A stretch of DNA of 64,000 bases from positions 4,898,001 to 4,962,000 of the forward strand of contig FSRV01000001.1 of NCBI GenBank assembly GCA_900142905.1. The letters are read 5' to 3'. A model generated the notes under the pieces. It ran no database searches. It saw only the letters and a program-made list of their open reading frames with translations, and was not told the origin of the DNA. This DNA is from Burkholderia sp. GAS332 (GTDB taxonomy: Bacteria > Pseudomonadota > Gammaproteobacteria > Burkholderiales > Burkholderiaceae). Both the position numbers and the translations under genes were made by a program. Of the stretch, positions 57,445 to 64,000 are shown in pieces (within the stretch, counting starts at the first letter, position 1; every line of letters starts with the position of its first letter).

Positions 57445-59961
57445 ATGCCTCAAGCCAACCTCGCCGAAGCGGACCGCCCGGAACAGGCCAAAGCCTTTGC
57501 CCACGGGCACGAAGGGCATGTTCACGCGCATGCCGATGATGACGCTCATACCCACGGGCATGGTGAAAGCTGCGGTCACGGCCACGAAGCGCGCGCTCGA
57601 GAAGACGCTCACGAGCACGGCGAAAGTTGCAGCCATGGCGCCAAAGCACGTGTTCGCGAACCCGAGCATGAACATGCTCACGCACACGGCGAAAGCTGCC
57701 GCCACGGCCACGAAGCGCACGACCATGACCACGGTCACGGCCACGTCCACGGCCGTGCCCATAGCCACGCACAAGCCCACGACCACGCCGAGGCAGGCTG
57801 TTGCGGAACGGCGCACGTTGCGGCCGTGCCGGTCAAGCTGCCGCAATCCGAAGCCGTCGGCAGCGACCTGCGTACCGCGATCCGCATCATGCAGATGGAT
57901 TGCCCGACCGAAGAAGCGCTGATCCGCAAGAAATTCAGCCGCATGCCGGCCGTGCGCAGCATGGACTTCAACCTGATGCAGCGCGTGTTGACCGTCGTCC
58001 ACGCGCCGGACGCGCTCGACTCGATCCTCGCCGCGATCCGTTCGCTCGATTTCACGCCTGAACTGGCAGACGCGAACCTGGGCGCGGCAGCCGCCCCCCA
58101 AGCGCCGGCCAAGCCGTGGTGGCCGCTGGCGCTTGCAGGCATTGCTGCGGTGGGCTCAGAGGCCGCTGGCTGGCTTGGTGCCCCTGTCTGGCTGGCAGCG
58201 GGTCTGGCGATCCTCGCGATCGCCGCCTGCGGCCTGACGACGTACAGAAAGGGCTGGCTCGCGATCCGCAACGGCAATCTCAACATCAACGCGCTGATGA
58301 GCATTGCCGTCACCGGCGCGCTGGTCCTGCAGCAGTGGCCGGAAGCCGCCATGGTGATGGTGCTCTTCACGATTGCCGAACTGATCGAAGCGAAGTCGCT
58401 CGACCGCGCCCGCAATGCCATCCAAGGCTTGATGCAGCTCACGCCCGAACAGGCGAGCGTGCAGCAAGCGGACGGCGGCTGGCAACTCATGGACCTCAAA
58501 GCGATCGTGCTCGGCGCGGTGGTGCGCGTGAAGCCGGGCGAGCGGATTGCGCTCGACGGCGAAATCGTCACGGGTCGCTCGAGCGTCGATCAGGCACCGA
58601 TCACCGGCGAAAGCCTACCGGTCGACAAGACCGTGGGCGACGCCGTGTTCGCCGGCACGATCAACCAGGCCGGGTCGTTCGACTATCGCGTCACGGCCGC
58701 CGCCAGCAACACGACGCTCGCGCGGATCATCCACGCGGTCGAAGAAGCACAAGGCACCAAAGCGCCGACGCAGCGTTTCGTCGATCAGTTCGCGCGGGTC
58801 TATACGCCAATCGTGTTCGCTGTCGCGCTGGCCGTGGCGGTGCTGCCGCCGCTGCTGTTCGGCGGGCTGTGGCACGAGTGGGTTTACAAGGCACTGGTGA
58901 TGCTGGTGATCGCCTGCCCGTGCGCGCTGGTGATCTCGACGCCGGTGACAATCGTCAGCGGTCTCGCGGCTGCCGCTCGCAAGGGCATCCTGATCAAAGG
59001 CGGCGCCTACCTCGAACAGGGCCGCAAGCTGAGCTGGCTCGCGCTCGACAAAACCGGCACGATCACGCACGGCAAGCCGGTGCAAACCGAGTTCGAAATG
59101 CTGGCTGACGTCGACGTCGTTCGTAGCAAGACACTCGCGGCAAGCCTGGCGGGTCGTTCGGATCATCCGGTGTCGATGGCGATTGCGGCGGCGGCGAAAA
59201 GCGACAGCATTGCCAGCGCCACGGTCGATGCCTTCGAAGCACTGCCAGGCCGCGGCGTGTACGGCGAAGTCGACGGCTTGCCGTATTGGCTCGGCAATCA
59301 TCGGCTGGTCGAAGAGCTCGGACGCTGCTCGGCGTCGCTCGAAGCGCGGCTGGACGCACTCGAGGGGCAAGGCAAAACCGTCGTGATGCTGGTGGATGCC
59401 GAACGCGTGCTCGCGTTGTTCGCCGTCGCCGATACGGTGAAGGACACGAGCCGCGCCGCCATCGCCGAATTGCAGCGCCTCGGCGTGCGGGCCGCCATGC
59501 TCACCGGCGACAACCCGCACACGGCTGCCGCGATTGCGCAGCAGGTCGGCATCGGCGAAGCTCGCGGCAATCAGTTGCCTGAGGACAAGTTGAACGCGGT
59601 GGACGGCTGGTCGAAAGACGGCGCGACGGTGGGCATGGTTGGCGACGGCATCAACGACGCCCCCGCATTGGCGCGCGCCGACATCGGCTTTGCGATGGGC
59701 GCGATGGGCACCGATACCGCAATCGAAACCGCCGACGTCGCGTTGATGGACGACGATCTGCGCAAGATTCCGCAGTTCATCCGTCTGTCGAAGGCGACGC
59801 ATTCGGTGCTGGTGCAGAACATCACACTGGCGCTGGGCATCAAGAGCGTCTTCCTCGTACTGACGTTGATGGGTCTCGGCACGATGTGGATGGCCGTATT
59901 CGCCGATGTTGGCGCGAGCCTGCTGGTGGTGGCAAACGGCCTGCGGCTGTTGCGCAAGTAG
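57445..59961 (+). CDS. cadA: heavy-metal P1B-type ATPase (Cd/Zn/Pb exporter) with His/Cys-rich N-terminus
   Basis: 838 residues. Residues 20-114 hold 29 histidines and three HGESC-x-HG repeats (39-46, 58-65, 81-88), then a CC pair at 119-120. An HMA-like domain follows with MDCPTEE at 151-157. The ATPase core has the CPC membrane motif at 491-493, DKTGT (phosphorylated Asp535) and GDGINDAP at 733. It exports soft divalent metals across the inner membrane. CPC and HMA place it with CadA/ZntA. Expression is controlled by the divergent CadR/PbrR-like gene. Confidence 0.93.
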   Translation: MPQANLAEADRPEQAKAFAHGHEGHVHAHADDDAHTHGHGESCGHGHEARAREDAHEHGESCSHGAKARVREPEHEHAHAHGESCRHGHEAHDHDHGHGHVHGRAHSHAQAHDHAEAGCCGTAHVAAVPVKLPQSEAVGSDLRTAIRIMQMDCPTEEALIRKKFSRMPAVRSMDFNLMQRVLTVVHAPDALDSILAAIRSLDFTPELADANLGAAAAPQAPAKPWWPLALAGIAAVGSEAAGWLGAPVWLAAGLAILAIAACGLTTYRKGWLAIRNGNLNINALMSIAVTGALVLQQWPEAAMVMVLFTIAELIEAKSLDRARNAIQGLMQLTPEQASVQQADGGWQLMDLKAIVLGAVVRVKPGERIALDGEIVTGRSSVDQAPITGESLPVDKTVGDAVFAGTINQAGSFDYRVTAAASNTTLARIIHAVEEAQGTKAPTQRFVDQFARVYTPIVFAVALAVAVLPPLLFGGLWHEWVYKALVMLVIACPCALVISTPVTIVSGLAAAARKGILIKGGAYLEQGRKLSWLALDKTGTITHGKPVQTEFEMLADVDVVRSKTLAASLAGRSDHPVSMAIAAAAKSDSIASATVDAFEALPGRGVYGEVDGLPYWLGNHRLVEELGRCSASLEARLDALEGQGKTVVMLVDAERVLALFAVADTVKDTSRAAIAELQRLGVRAAMLTGDNPHTAAAIAQQVGIGEARGNQLPEDKLNAVDGWSKDGATVGMVGDGINDAPALARADIGFAMGAMGTDTAIETADVALMDDDLRKIPQFIRLSKATHSVLVQNITLALGIKSVFLVLTLMGLGTMWMAVFADVGASLLVVANGLRLLRK

Positions 59962-59994
59962 CACGCATTCGCGGAACTACAACTGGCAAAAGAC

Positions 59995-60021
59995 AGGGCG
60001 GCCCGCGGGCCGCCCTTTTTT
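59995..60021. terminator. terminator after the P-type ATPase gene
   Basis: A perfect 22-bp palindrome (59995-60016, ten-base arms around GC) is followed by a run of T residues. It sits between the convergent ATPase (+) and EutR-like (-) genes, 33 bp past the ATPase stop. Confidence 0.9.
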
Positions 60022-60057
60022 GTCGCTTCACGTCAGCACATCAATGCCCTCATGCAT

Positions 60058-61101
60058 TTAATGCGCGAATGAATAACCTTCCGCTTGAGCGCGGCCGTTG
60101 ATCCCAGCCTTCAACGTATCGGAAGGCAGCATGCCGAACAGCTTCCGGTAATCGGTCGCAAACTGGCTCAAATGCCAGAAGCCCCACGCCGCGGCGACAT
60201 CCTGAACCGAGCGTGATGCGGGCGCCGCATTGCACAGATCGCGCCGCGCACCGTTCAACCGGATCGTACGCAGATAAGTGGCAGGCGCCATCCCAAGCAC
60301 ATCCTGGAAGCAGTATTGCAGCGTGCGCCGGCTTACATGCAGCCGCTCGCACAACTCCGGCACGTTGACCGCTCGCTCGCGATTAGTCAGGACATACTCG
60401 CGCGCTTCAGCCACGATCGACTGACGGCGCCCACGCGCAGGCATTGCAACCTGCTCCCCTGCAGACAACGCGCCTACATCGAACAGAGACGCCAGCACCG
60501 ACGCCTGCAAATTATTGCGTGCGAACGCGGACAGCGGCGTACCGCTCGCCGCGCCGTCATCGAGAAGCTGGCGCAGCGATGCGCACAAGCGCGCCTTGCG
60601 AGCCGTGCCGATCGACACGACTTCCGTGTTCGGCAGATGGTCCGCCAAACCGACCCGCTCCACTTCGGCCGCGTACCGGCGCAGCACGTCCCCCTTCACC
60701 ACCACGCCGAAAATCTCGTAGCCCGCCGAGGTCAGCAATTCGAATTCGATCCCGCCCGGACGAAAAGCGAGCGCATCGCCCGCGATCACCTGAGCGTCGA
60801 TACGACCGGAACCCTCGGGGCACGTCGGAATGCCGAACCAGTAAGCGTCCTCCTGCACCTCGCAAGTCTGCCGCAGCGTGTGGCTGGTGGTTTCGACGAA
60901 TACCTGCATGTGGTCGAGGCACAACTCCGTCAGGCCTCCGACGAAGCGGCCCGCAGTCAGTTGGTCGTAGGTCTGGTTCCAGCCATGGAGATTGCGCGCC
61001 TGCTCGTCGGCGTCGTACGCAACGCAGGTTTGCACGCAAAAGCTCGGCTGTTGCGCGTGCGTCGGTGCTGTCAGGCTGTCGTTTCGGAATTCAGTCGTCA
61101 T
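60058..61101 (-). CDS. AraC-family regulator, EutR-like (ethanolamine)
   Basis: 347 residues. The C-terminal HTH pair reads LHVSRRTLQYCFQDVLGMAP and WGFWHLSQFATDYRKLFGMLPS, closely matching E. coli EutR. The N-terminal sensor would bind ethanolamine and, in EutR, adenosylcobalamin. It is divergent from the acetaldehyde dehydrogenase and 2.4 kb from eutC, which supports the assignment. ATG 61101 (MTTEFRND) was chosen; upstream in-frame sequence is unlike the family. Confidence 0.85.
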   Translation of the reverse strand: MTTEFRNDSLTAPTHAQQPSFCVQTCVAYDADEQARNLHGWNQTYDQLTAGRFVGGLTELCLDHMQVFVETTSHTLRQTCEVQEDAYWFGIPTCPEGSGRIDAQVIAGDALAFRPGGIEFELLTSAGYEIFGVVVKGDVLRRYAAEVERVGLADHLPNTEVVSIGTARKARLCASLRQLLDDGAASGTPLSAFARNNLQASVLASLFDVGALSAGEQVAMPARGRRQSIVAEAREYVLTNRERAVNVPELCERLHVSRRTLQYCFQDVLGMAPATYLRTIRLNGARRDLCNAAPASRSVQDVAAAWGFWHLSQFATDYRKLFGMLPSDTLKAGINGRAQAEGYSFAH

Positions 61102-61204
61102 ACCGGATCTGCGAAAACAGGGTGTCGAGGAAACACGGAAGGCAATTCTCATGCCGAACCGATTCGCGGCTTACGTTGCTTTGAGCGCGGCAGCAGGTGT
61201 TCAC

Positions 61205-61229
61205 GCCCTGTTCAATTTGTGAACAGGGC
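61205..61229. promoter_or_regulatory. 25-bp dyad with 10-bp perfect arms
   Basis: GCCCTGTTCA at 61205-61214 and its exact complement at 61220-61229 flank a five-base centre. An extra TGTTCA half-site precedes it at 61199-61204. The dyad lies 127 bp upstream of the sigma-54 -24 element, the usual distance for an enhancer-binding protein site. The bound protein is unknown. Confidence 0.65.
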
Positions 61230-61342
61230 TGCGCACACTGGTCAGAAACGAGACGTTCATTCCTCGGCAAGTTGCACAGTATCACGCGCCCTGCTTGGCA
61301 GTCGTGCCTGCTGCACGTGCACAACTCACCACCGCGGTGCAT

Positions 61343-61358
61343 TGGCACAGTTCTGGCT
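61343..61358 (+). promoter_or_regulatory. candidate sigma-54 promoter of the aldehyde dehydrogenase gene
   Basis: TGGCACAGTTCTGGCT matches TGGCAC-N5-TTGCW with one mismatch in the -12 part. The invariant GG-N10-GC spacing is preserved (61344-61345 and 61356-61357). The predicted transcript would start near 61369, giving a leader of about 60 nt to ATG 61428. Confidence 0.65.
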
Positions 61359-61427
61359 CTACCCCTTCGCGGCCAAGCGAAATATCGCGCCGAATATAGC
61401 CCATTCAAACATGTGAGGAGCACACAG

Positions 61428-62948
61428 ATGAATCACGCAGAGATGCAGTTTCTGACTACCGAATTCCCGTACAAAAAACAGTATGGCAATTTTATCGGCG
61501 GCGAATGGGTGAAACCGGTGGGCGGTGAGTACTTCGACAACGTGTCGCCGATCACCGGTGAGCCGTTCACGTCGATCCCGCGCTCACGCGAAGCCGATAT
61601 CGAACTCGCCCTCGACGCCGCACATCGTGCGAAGGCGGCATGGGGCAAGACGTCGACCACCGAACGCGCGAACATCCTGAACCGAATCGCCGACCGGATG
61701 GAAGCGAATCTGCAGCGCATCGCCGTGGCTGAAACGATCGACAACGGCAAGCCGCTGCGCGAAACGATGGCGGCCGATATCCCGCTAGCGATCGATCATT
61801 TCCGCTATTTCGCCGGCGCCGTGCGCGCGCAGGAAGGCTCGCTCTCCCAGATCGACGACGACACCGTCGCGTATCACTTCCATGAGCCGCTCGGCGTGGT
61901 CGGCCAGATCATTCCGTGGAATTTCCCGATCCTGATGGCGGTGTGGAAGCTCGCACCTGCATTGGCTGCCGGCAATTGCGTCGTCCTGAAGCCGGCCGAG
62001 CAAACGCCTGCGTCGATTCTCGTGCTGCTCGAACTGATCCACGATTTGCTGCCGCCGGGCGTGCTGAACGTGGTGAACGGTTTCGGCCTCGAAGCCGGCA
62101 AACCGCTCGCGTCGAGCAAACGCATCGCGAAGATCGCTTTCACAGGCGAGACGACGACGGGTCGCCTGATCATGCAGTATGCGAGCCAGAATATCATTCC
62201 GGTGACGCTCGAACTCGGCGGCAAGAGCCCGAACATTTTCTTCGCCGACGTGATGAGCGAGGACGACAGCTATTTCGACAAGGCGCTCGAAGGCTTCACG
62301 ATGTTCGCGCTGAATCAGGGCGAAGTGTGCACGTGTCCGTCGCGTGTGCTGATCGACGAAAAGATTTACGACCGCTTCATGGAGCGCGCGTTGAAGCGCG
62401 TGGCTGCGATCACGCAAGGCCATCCGCTCGACACGAAGACGATGATCGGCGCGCAAGCCTCGCAGGAACAGCTGGAGAAAATTCTCTCATACGTCGATCT
62501 CGGCAAGCAGGAAGGCGCTGAATGTCTCATCGGTGGCGAGCGCAATACGCTCGGCGGCGAACTGAGCAAGGGCTACTACGTGAAGCCGACCGTATTCCGC
62601 GGCCACAACAAGATGCGCATCTTCCAGGAAGAAATCTTCGGACCGGTTGTTTCCGTGACGACCTTCAAGAACGAAGACGAAGCGCTCGAGATCGCGAACG
62701 ATACGCTCTACGGTCTGGGCGCCGGTGTGTGGACACGCGACGGTACGCGCGCCTATCGCTTCGGCCGGCAAATCCAGGCGGGCCGCGTGTGGACCAACTG
62801 CTATCACGCGTATCCGGCACATGCTGCGTTCGGTGGCTACAAGCAATCGGGCATCGGTCGCGAAAATCACAAGATGATGCTCGACCACTATCAGCAGACC
62901 AAGAACCTGCTCGTCAGCTATAGCGACAAGCCGCTCGGTTTCTTCTGA
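61428..62948 (+). CDS. exaC: NAD-dependent acetaldehyde/aldehyde dehydrogenase (ExaC/AcoD type)
   Basis: 506 residues. Catalytic Glu is in LELGGKSPN and Cys in [11 protein letters not shown] (near residue 302). The tail [14 protein letters not shown] is characteristic of the ExaC/AcoD group. It oxidises acetaldehyde to acetate. In this cluster the acetaldehyde would come from ethanolamine ammonia-lyase. The start has GAGGAG nine bases upstream. Upstream sequence carries a sigma-54 element. Confidence 0.94.
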   Translation: MNHAEMQFLTTEFPYKKQYGNFIGGEWVKPVGGEYFDNVSPITGEPFTSIPRSREADIELALDAAHRAKAAWGKTSTTERANILNRIADRMEANLQRIAVAETIDNGKPLRETMAADIPLAIDHFRYFAGAVRAQEGSLSQIDDDTVAYHFHEPLGVVGQIIPWNFPILMAVWKLAPALAAGNCVVLKPAEQTPASILVLLELIHDLLPPGVLNVVNGFGLEAGKPLASSKRIAKIAFTGETTTGRLIMQYASQNIIPVTLELGGKSPNIFFADVMSEDDSYFDKALEGFTMFALNQGEVCTCPSRVLIDEKIYDRFMERALKRVAAITQGHPLDTKTMIGAQASQEQLEKILSYVDLGKQEGAECLIGGERNTLGGELSKGYYVKPTVFRGHNKMRIFQEEIFGPVVSVTTFKNEDEALEIANDTLYGLGAGVWTRDGTRAYRFGRQIQAGRVWTNCYHAYPAHAAFGGYKQSGIGRENHKMMLDHYQQTKNLLVSYSDKPLGFF

Positions 62949-63012
62949 GCGTAACGACCCTGTCCGAGCGGGCCGCATGACGCGGCTCGCTCTTTTTCAG
63001 CGAGGGCATGTG

Positions 63013-63408
63013 ATGGCTGATGCGAAGGAAGTTGCCCGCGTGATCGCCACGCCTGCTGCGGTCGATTTGATCGATAAGTTGTGCGCTGAACACGGGGCTG
63101 TGCTGTTTCATCAATCCGGTGGATGCTGCGACGGCAGCGCGCCGATGATGTTTCCACAGAGCGAGTTCATGGTCGGCTCGTCCGATGTGAAACTCGGCTC
63201 GATTGCCGGCGTGCCGTTCTACATGAGCGAATCGCAGTTCGAATACTGGCAGCACACGCAGTTGATTATCGACGTGGTGCCGGGTAATGGTGGGATGTTT
63301 TCTTTGGAACGGCCGAGCGGGCTGCGGTTCTTGACGCGCTCGCGACTCTTCGAAGATGAGGAGAACGCGTGGTTGGAAACGCATCCGGTAGAACGGGTGG
63401 ATGCTTAG
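63013..63408 (+). CDS. DUF779 family protein
   Basis: 131 residues. The central HQSGGCCDGSAPMMFP, with two adjacent cysteines, and the segment FYMSESQFEYWQHTQLIIDVV mark DUF779. The gene is usually found next to acetaldehyde dehydrogenase and probably helps it or protects against aldehyde, but no activity is established. It is 64 bp after the dehydrogenase on the same strand. Confidence 0.88.
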   Translation: MADAKEVARVIATPAAVDLIDKLCAEHGAVLFHQSGGCCDGSAPMMFPQSEFMVGSSDVKLGSIAGVPFYMSESQFEYWQHTQLIIDVVPGNGGMFSLERPSGLRFLTRSRLFEDEENAWLETHPVERVDA

Positions 63409-63427
63409 CGTTTTTATGTCGCGCCGG

Positions 63428-63595
63428 ATTTGAATTGTTGCTGAGTGCGGGCGTGCTCGCTAGCAGCACGTCGCTAATTTGATTCGCGGTCGATTGCTGG
63501 CGTTAACGGCGCGCTTTCACCAGCCGCTCGCGTCTAATTTGAACCGTCGCCGACTACCGGCGTTACCGGTGTACTCGCTAGCAGCGTGTCGCTAT
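63428..63595. repeat. degenerate tandem repeat of about 60 bp at the eutC 3' end
   Basis: Three imperfect units are visible. The string CTAATTTGA recurs exactly 60 bp apart (63474 and 63534), with a third ATTTGA at 63428. CTCGCTAGCAGC recurs at 63456 and 63574. The last unit is the 3' end of eutC, so the other two are decayed copies of it placed downstream of the stop. Confidence 0.7.
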
Positions 63596-64000
63596 CGTCT
63601 TTCAGACCAACGCCCGTGAGACCCAAGCGCCTTGCATGCGTCAGCAGGTAGTGCAATTTGTGCGCGGCTGATTCGTAGTTAAGACCTTCGGGGCGGACGT
63701 TCGAAATACAGTTGCGTTGCGCATCGCTGCAGCCCACCTTCGGGGCGTACGTCAGGTAGATGCCCAGGCTATCGGGCGAACTCAAACCTGGACGCTCGCC
63801 AATCAGCATCACGACCAGTTTGGCATTGAGCAGTTCGCCGATCTCGTCACCGAGCGCGACGCGGGCCTGACGCGCGACGACAACGGGCCCAATCTTCCAA
63901 TCCGCCAGGCGCGGTATGACAGCTTGCAGCAGCGGGATCGATTGCTTCGACGCAGCGAATGCAGAGAGGCCGTCGCCGATGACGAACACCACCTCGGGTG
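63534..64000 (-). CDS. eutC: ethanolamine ammonia-lyase small subunit EutC, 5' end cut by window
   Basis: About 155 residues of the C-terminal part are present; the gene runs off the right edge. Diagnostic blocks are VALGDEIGELL, IGERPGLSSPDSLGIYLTYAP and NCISNVRPEGLNY with a conserved cysteine. With EutB it forms the adenosylcobalamin enzyme that splits ethanolamine to acetaldehyde and ammonia. eutB and a permease are expected further right. No microcompartment gene is visible in the window. The C-terminal 20 residues lie in a degenerate repeat. Confidence 0.92.
   Translation of the reverse strand, partial: PEVVFVIGDGLSAFAASKQSIPLLQAVIPRLADWKIGPVVVARQARVALGDEIGELLNAKLVVMLIGERPGLSSPDSLGIYLTYAPKVGCSDAQRNCISNVRPEGLNYESAAHKLHYLLTHARRLGLTGVGLKDDSDTLLASTPVTPVVGDGSN

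Larger units (their letters stand above)
61102..61427. promoter_or_regulatory. divergent regulatory region, eutR-like / acetaldehyde dehydrogenase
   Basis: 326 bp without a gene. It contains a strong 25-bp dyad and a sigma-54 type element, listed separately, arranged as an upstream activating site plus promoter for the dehydrogenase. Confidence 0.65.

Noticed and set aside
61197..61427. N-terminal extension of the aldehyde dehydrogenase from an upstream open frame
   Set aside because: ATG 61428 has a good ribosome site and the family N-terminus; the upstream part overlaps the dyad and sigma-54 element.
63428..63595. 60-bp repeats as a CRISPR array
   Set aside because: Units are degenerate, lack distinct spacers, and match the adjacent eutC coding end; there are no cas genes.

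Overview
The window is about 64 kb of GC-rich, densely coded bacterial chromosome. It contains two tRNA genes and roughly sixty protein genes, and no insertion sequences, prophage or CRISPR array. Gene content and order point to Burkholderiaceae, most likely Paraburkholderia: hslU next to regB/regA, metX-metW, mreBCD-mrdA-rodA, def-fmt-LysE-htpX-rsmB-DUF4390-ntrY-ntrX, and a GTP-type PEP carboxykinase. This is inferred from recognisable proteins and gene order, not from a database search.

Layout. 1-2.2 kb: end of hslU, a hexanucleotide repeat, and the redox two-component pair regB/regA. 2.2-7 kb: a TPR-glycosyltransferase protein, a CWC protein, argB, a HAD nucleotidase and slmA. 7-12 kb: a SAM-II riboswitch in front of metX-metW, then AmpG and an M48 protease. 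11.8-17 kb (minus strand): xthA, ppk2 and gatCAB. 17.3-23.8 kb: the elongasome cluster mreBCD-mrdA-rodA. 24-27.6 kb (minus): Sel1 protein, HpcH aldolase and queC-E-D. 28 kb: tRNA-Phe. 28.2-36.8 kb (minus): ntrYX, DUF4390, rsmB, htpX, LysE, fmt, def. 37-41.6 kb: dprA, a thioredoxin-like gene, topB. 41.7-47.9 kb: LysR regulator, pckG, a 2-hydroxyacid dehydrogenase with a perfect CRP-like palindrome upstream, a patatin and a PaaI thioesterase. 48 kb: tRNA-Lys(CTT). 48.3-54.8 kb, accessory-like: YecA/SEC-C protein, LysE exporter, AraC and PadR regulators, FAD monooxygenase, orphan amino-acid binding protein, aminotransferase. 55-60 kb: dbpA, a zinc-ribbon protein, and a CadR/PbrR-type regulator divergent from a His-rich metal-exporting P-type ATPase. 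60-64 kb: ethanolamine catabolism (EutR-like regulator, acetaldehyde dehydrogenase behind a candidate sigma-54 promoter, DUF779, eutC running off the edge).

How the genes work together. MetX and MetW acylate homoserine for methionine synthesis under SAM feedback at the RNA level. GatCAB corrects misacylated tRNAs. MreBCD, PBP2 and RodA build the lateral wall, and AmpG recycles its fragments. QueC, QueD and QueE make 7-deazaguanine precursors. Def and Fmt handle formyl-methionine. The Cad-like pair senses and exports soft divalent metals. The last cluster turns ethanolamine into acetaldehyde and then acetate.

I found no convincing wholly new system. The most informative signals are regulatory: the SAM-II element set far from the metX start, the sigma-54 promoter plus 25-bp dyad in the eut region, the perfect CRP-like site near 45.3 kb, the Cys/His repeats in the P-type ATPase, and a decaying 60-bp tandem duplication at the eutC stop.
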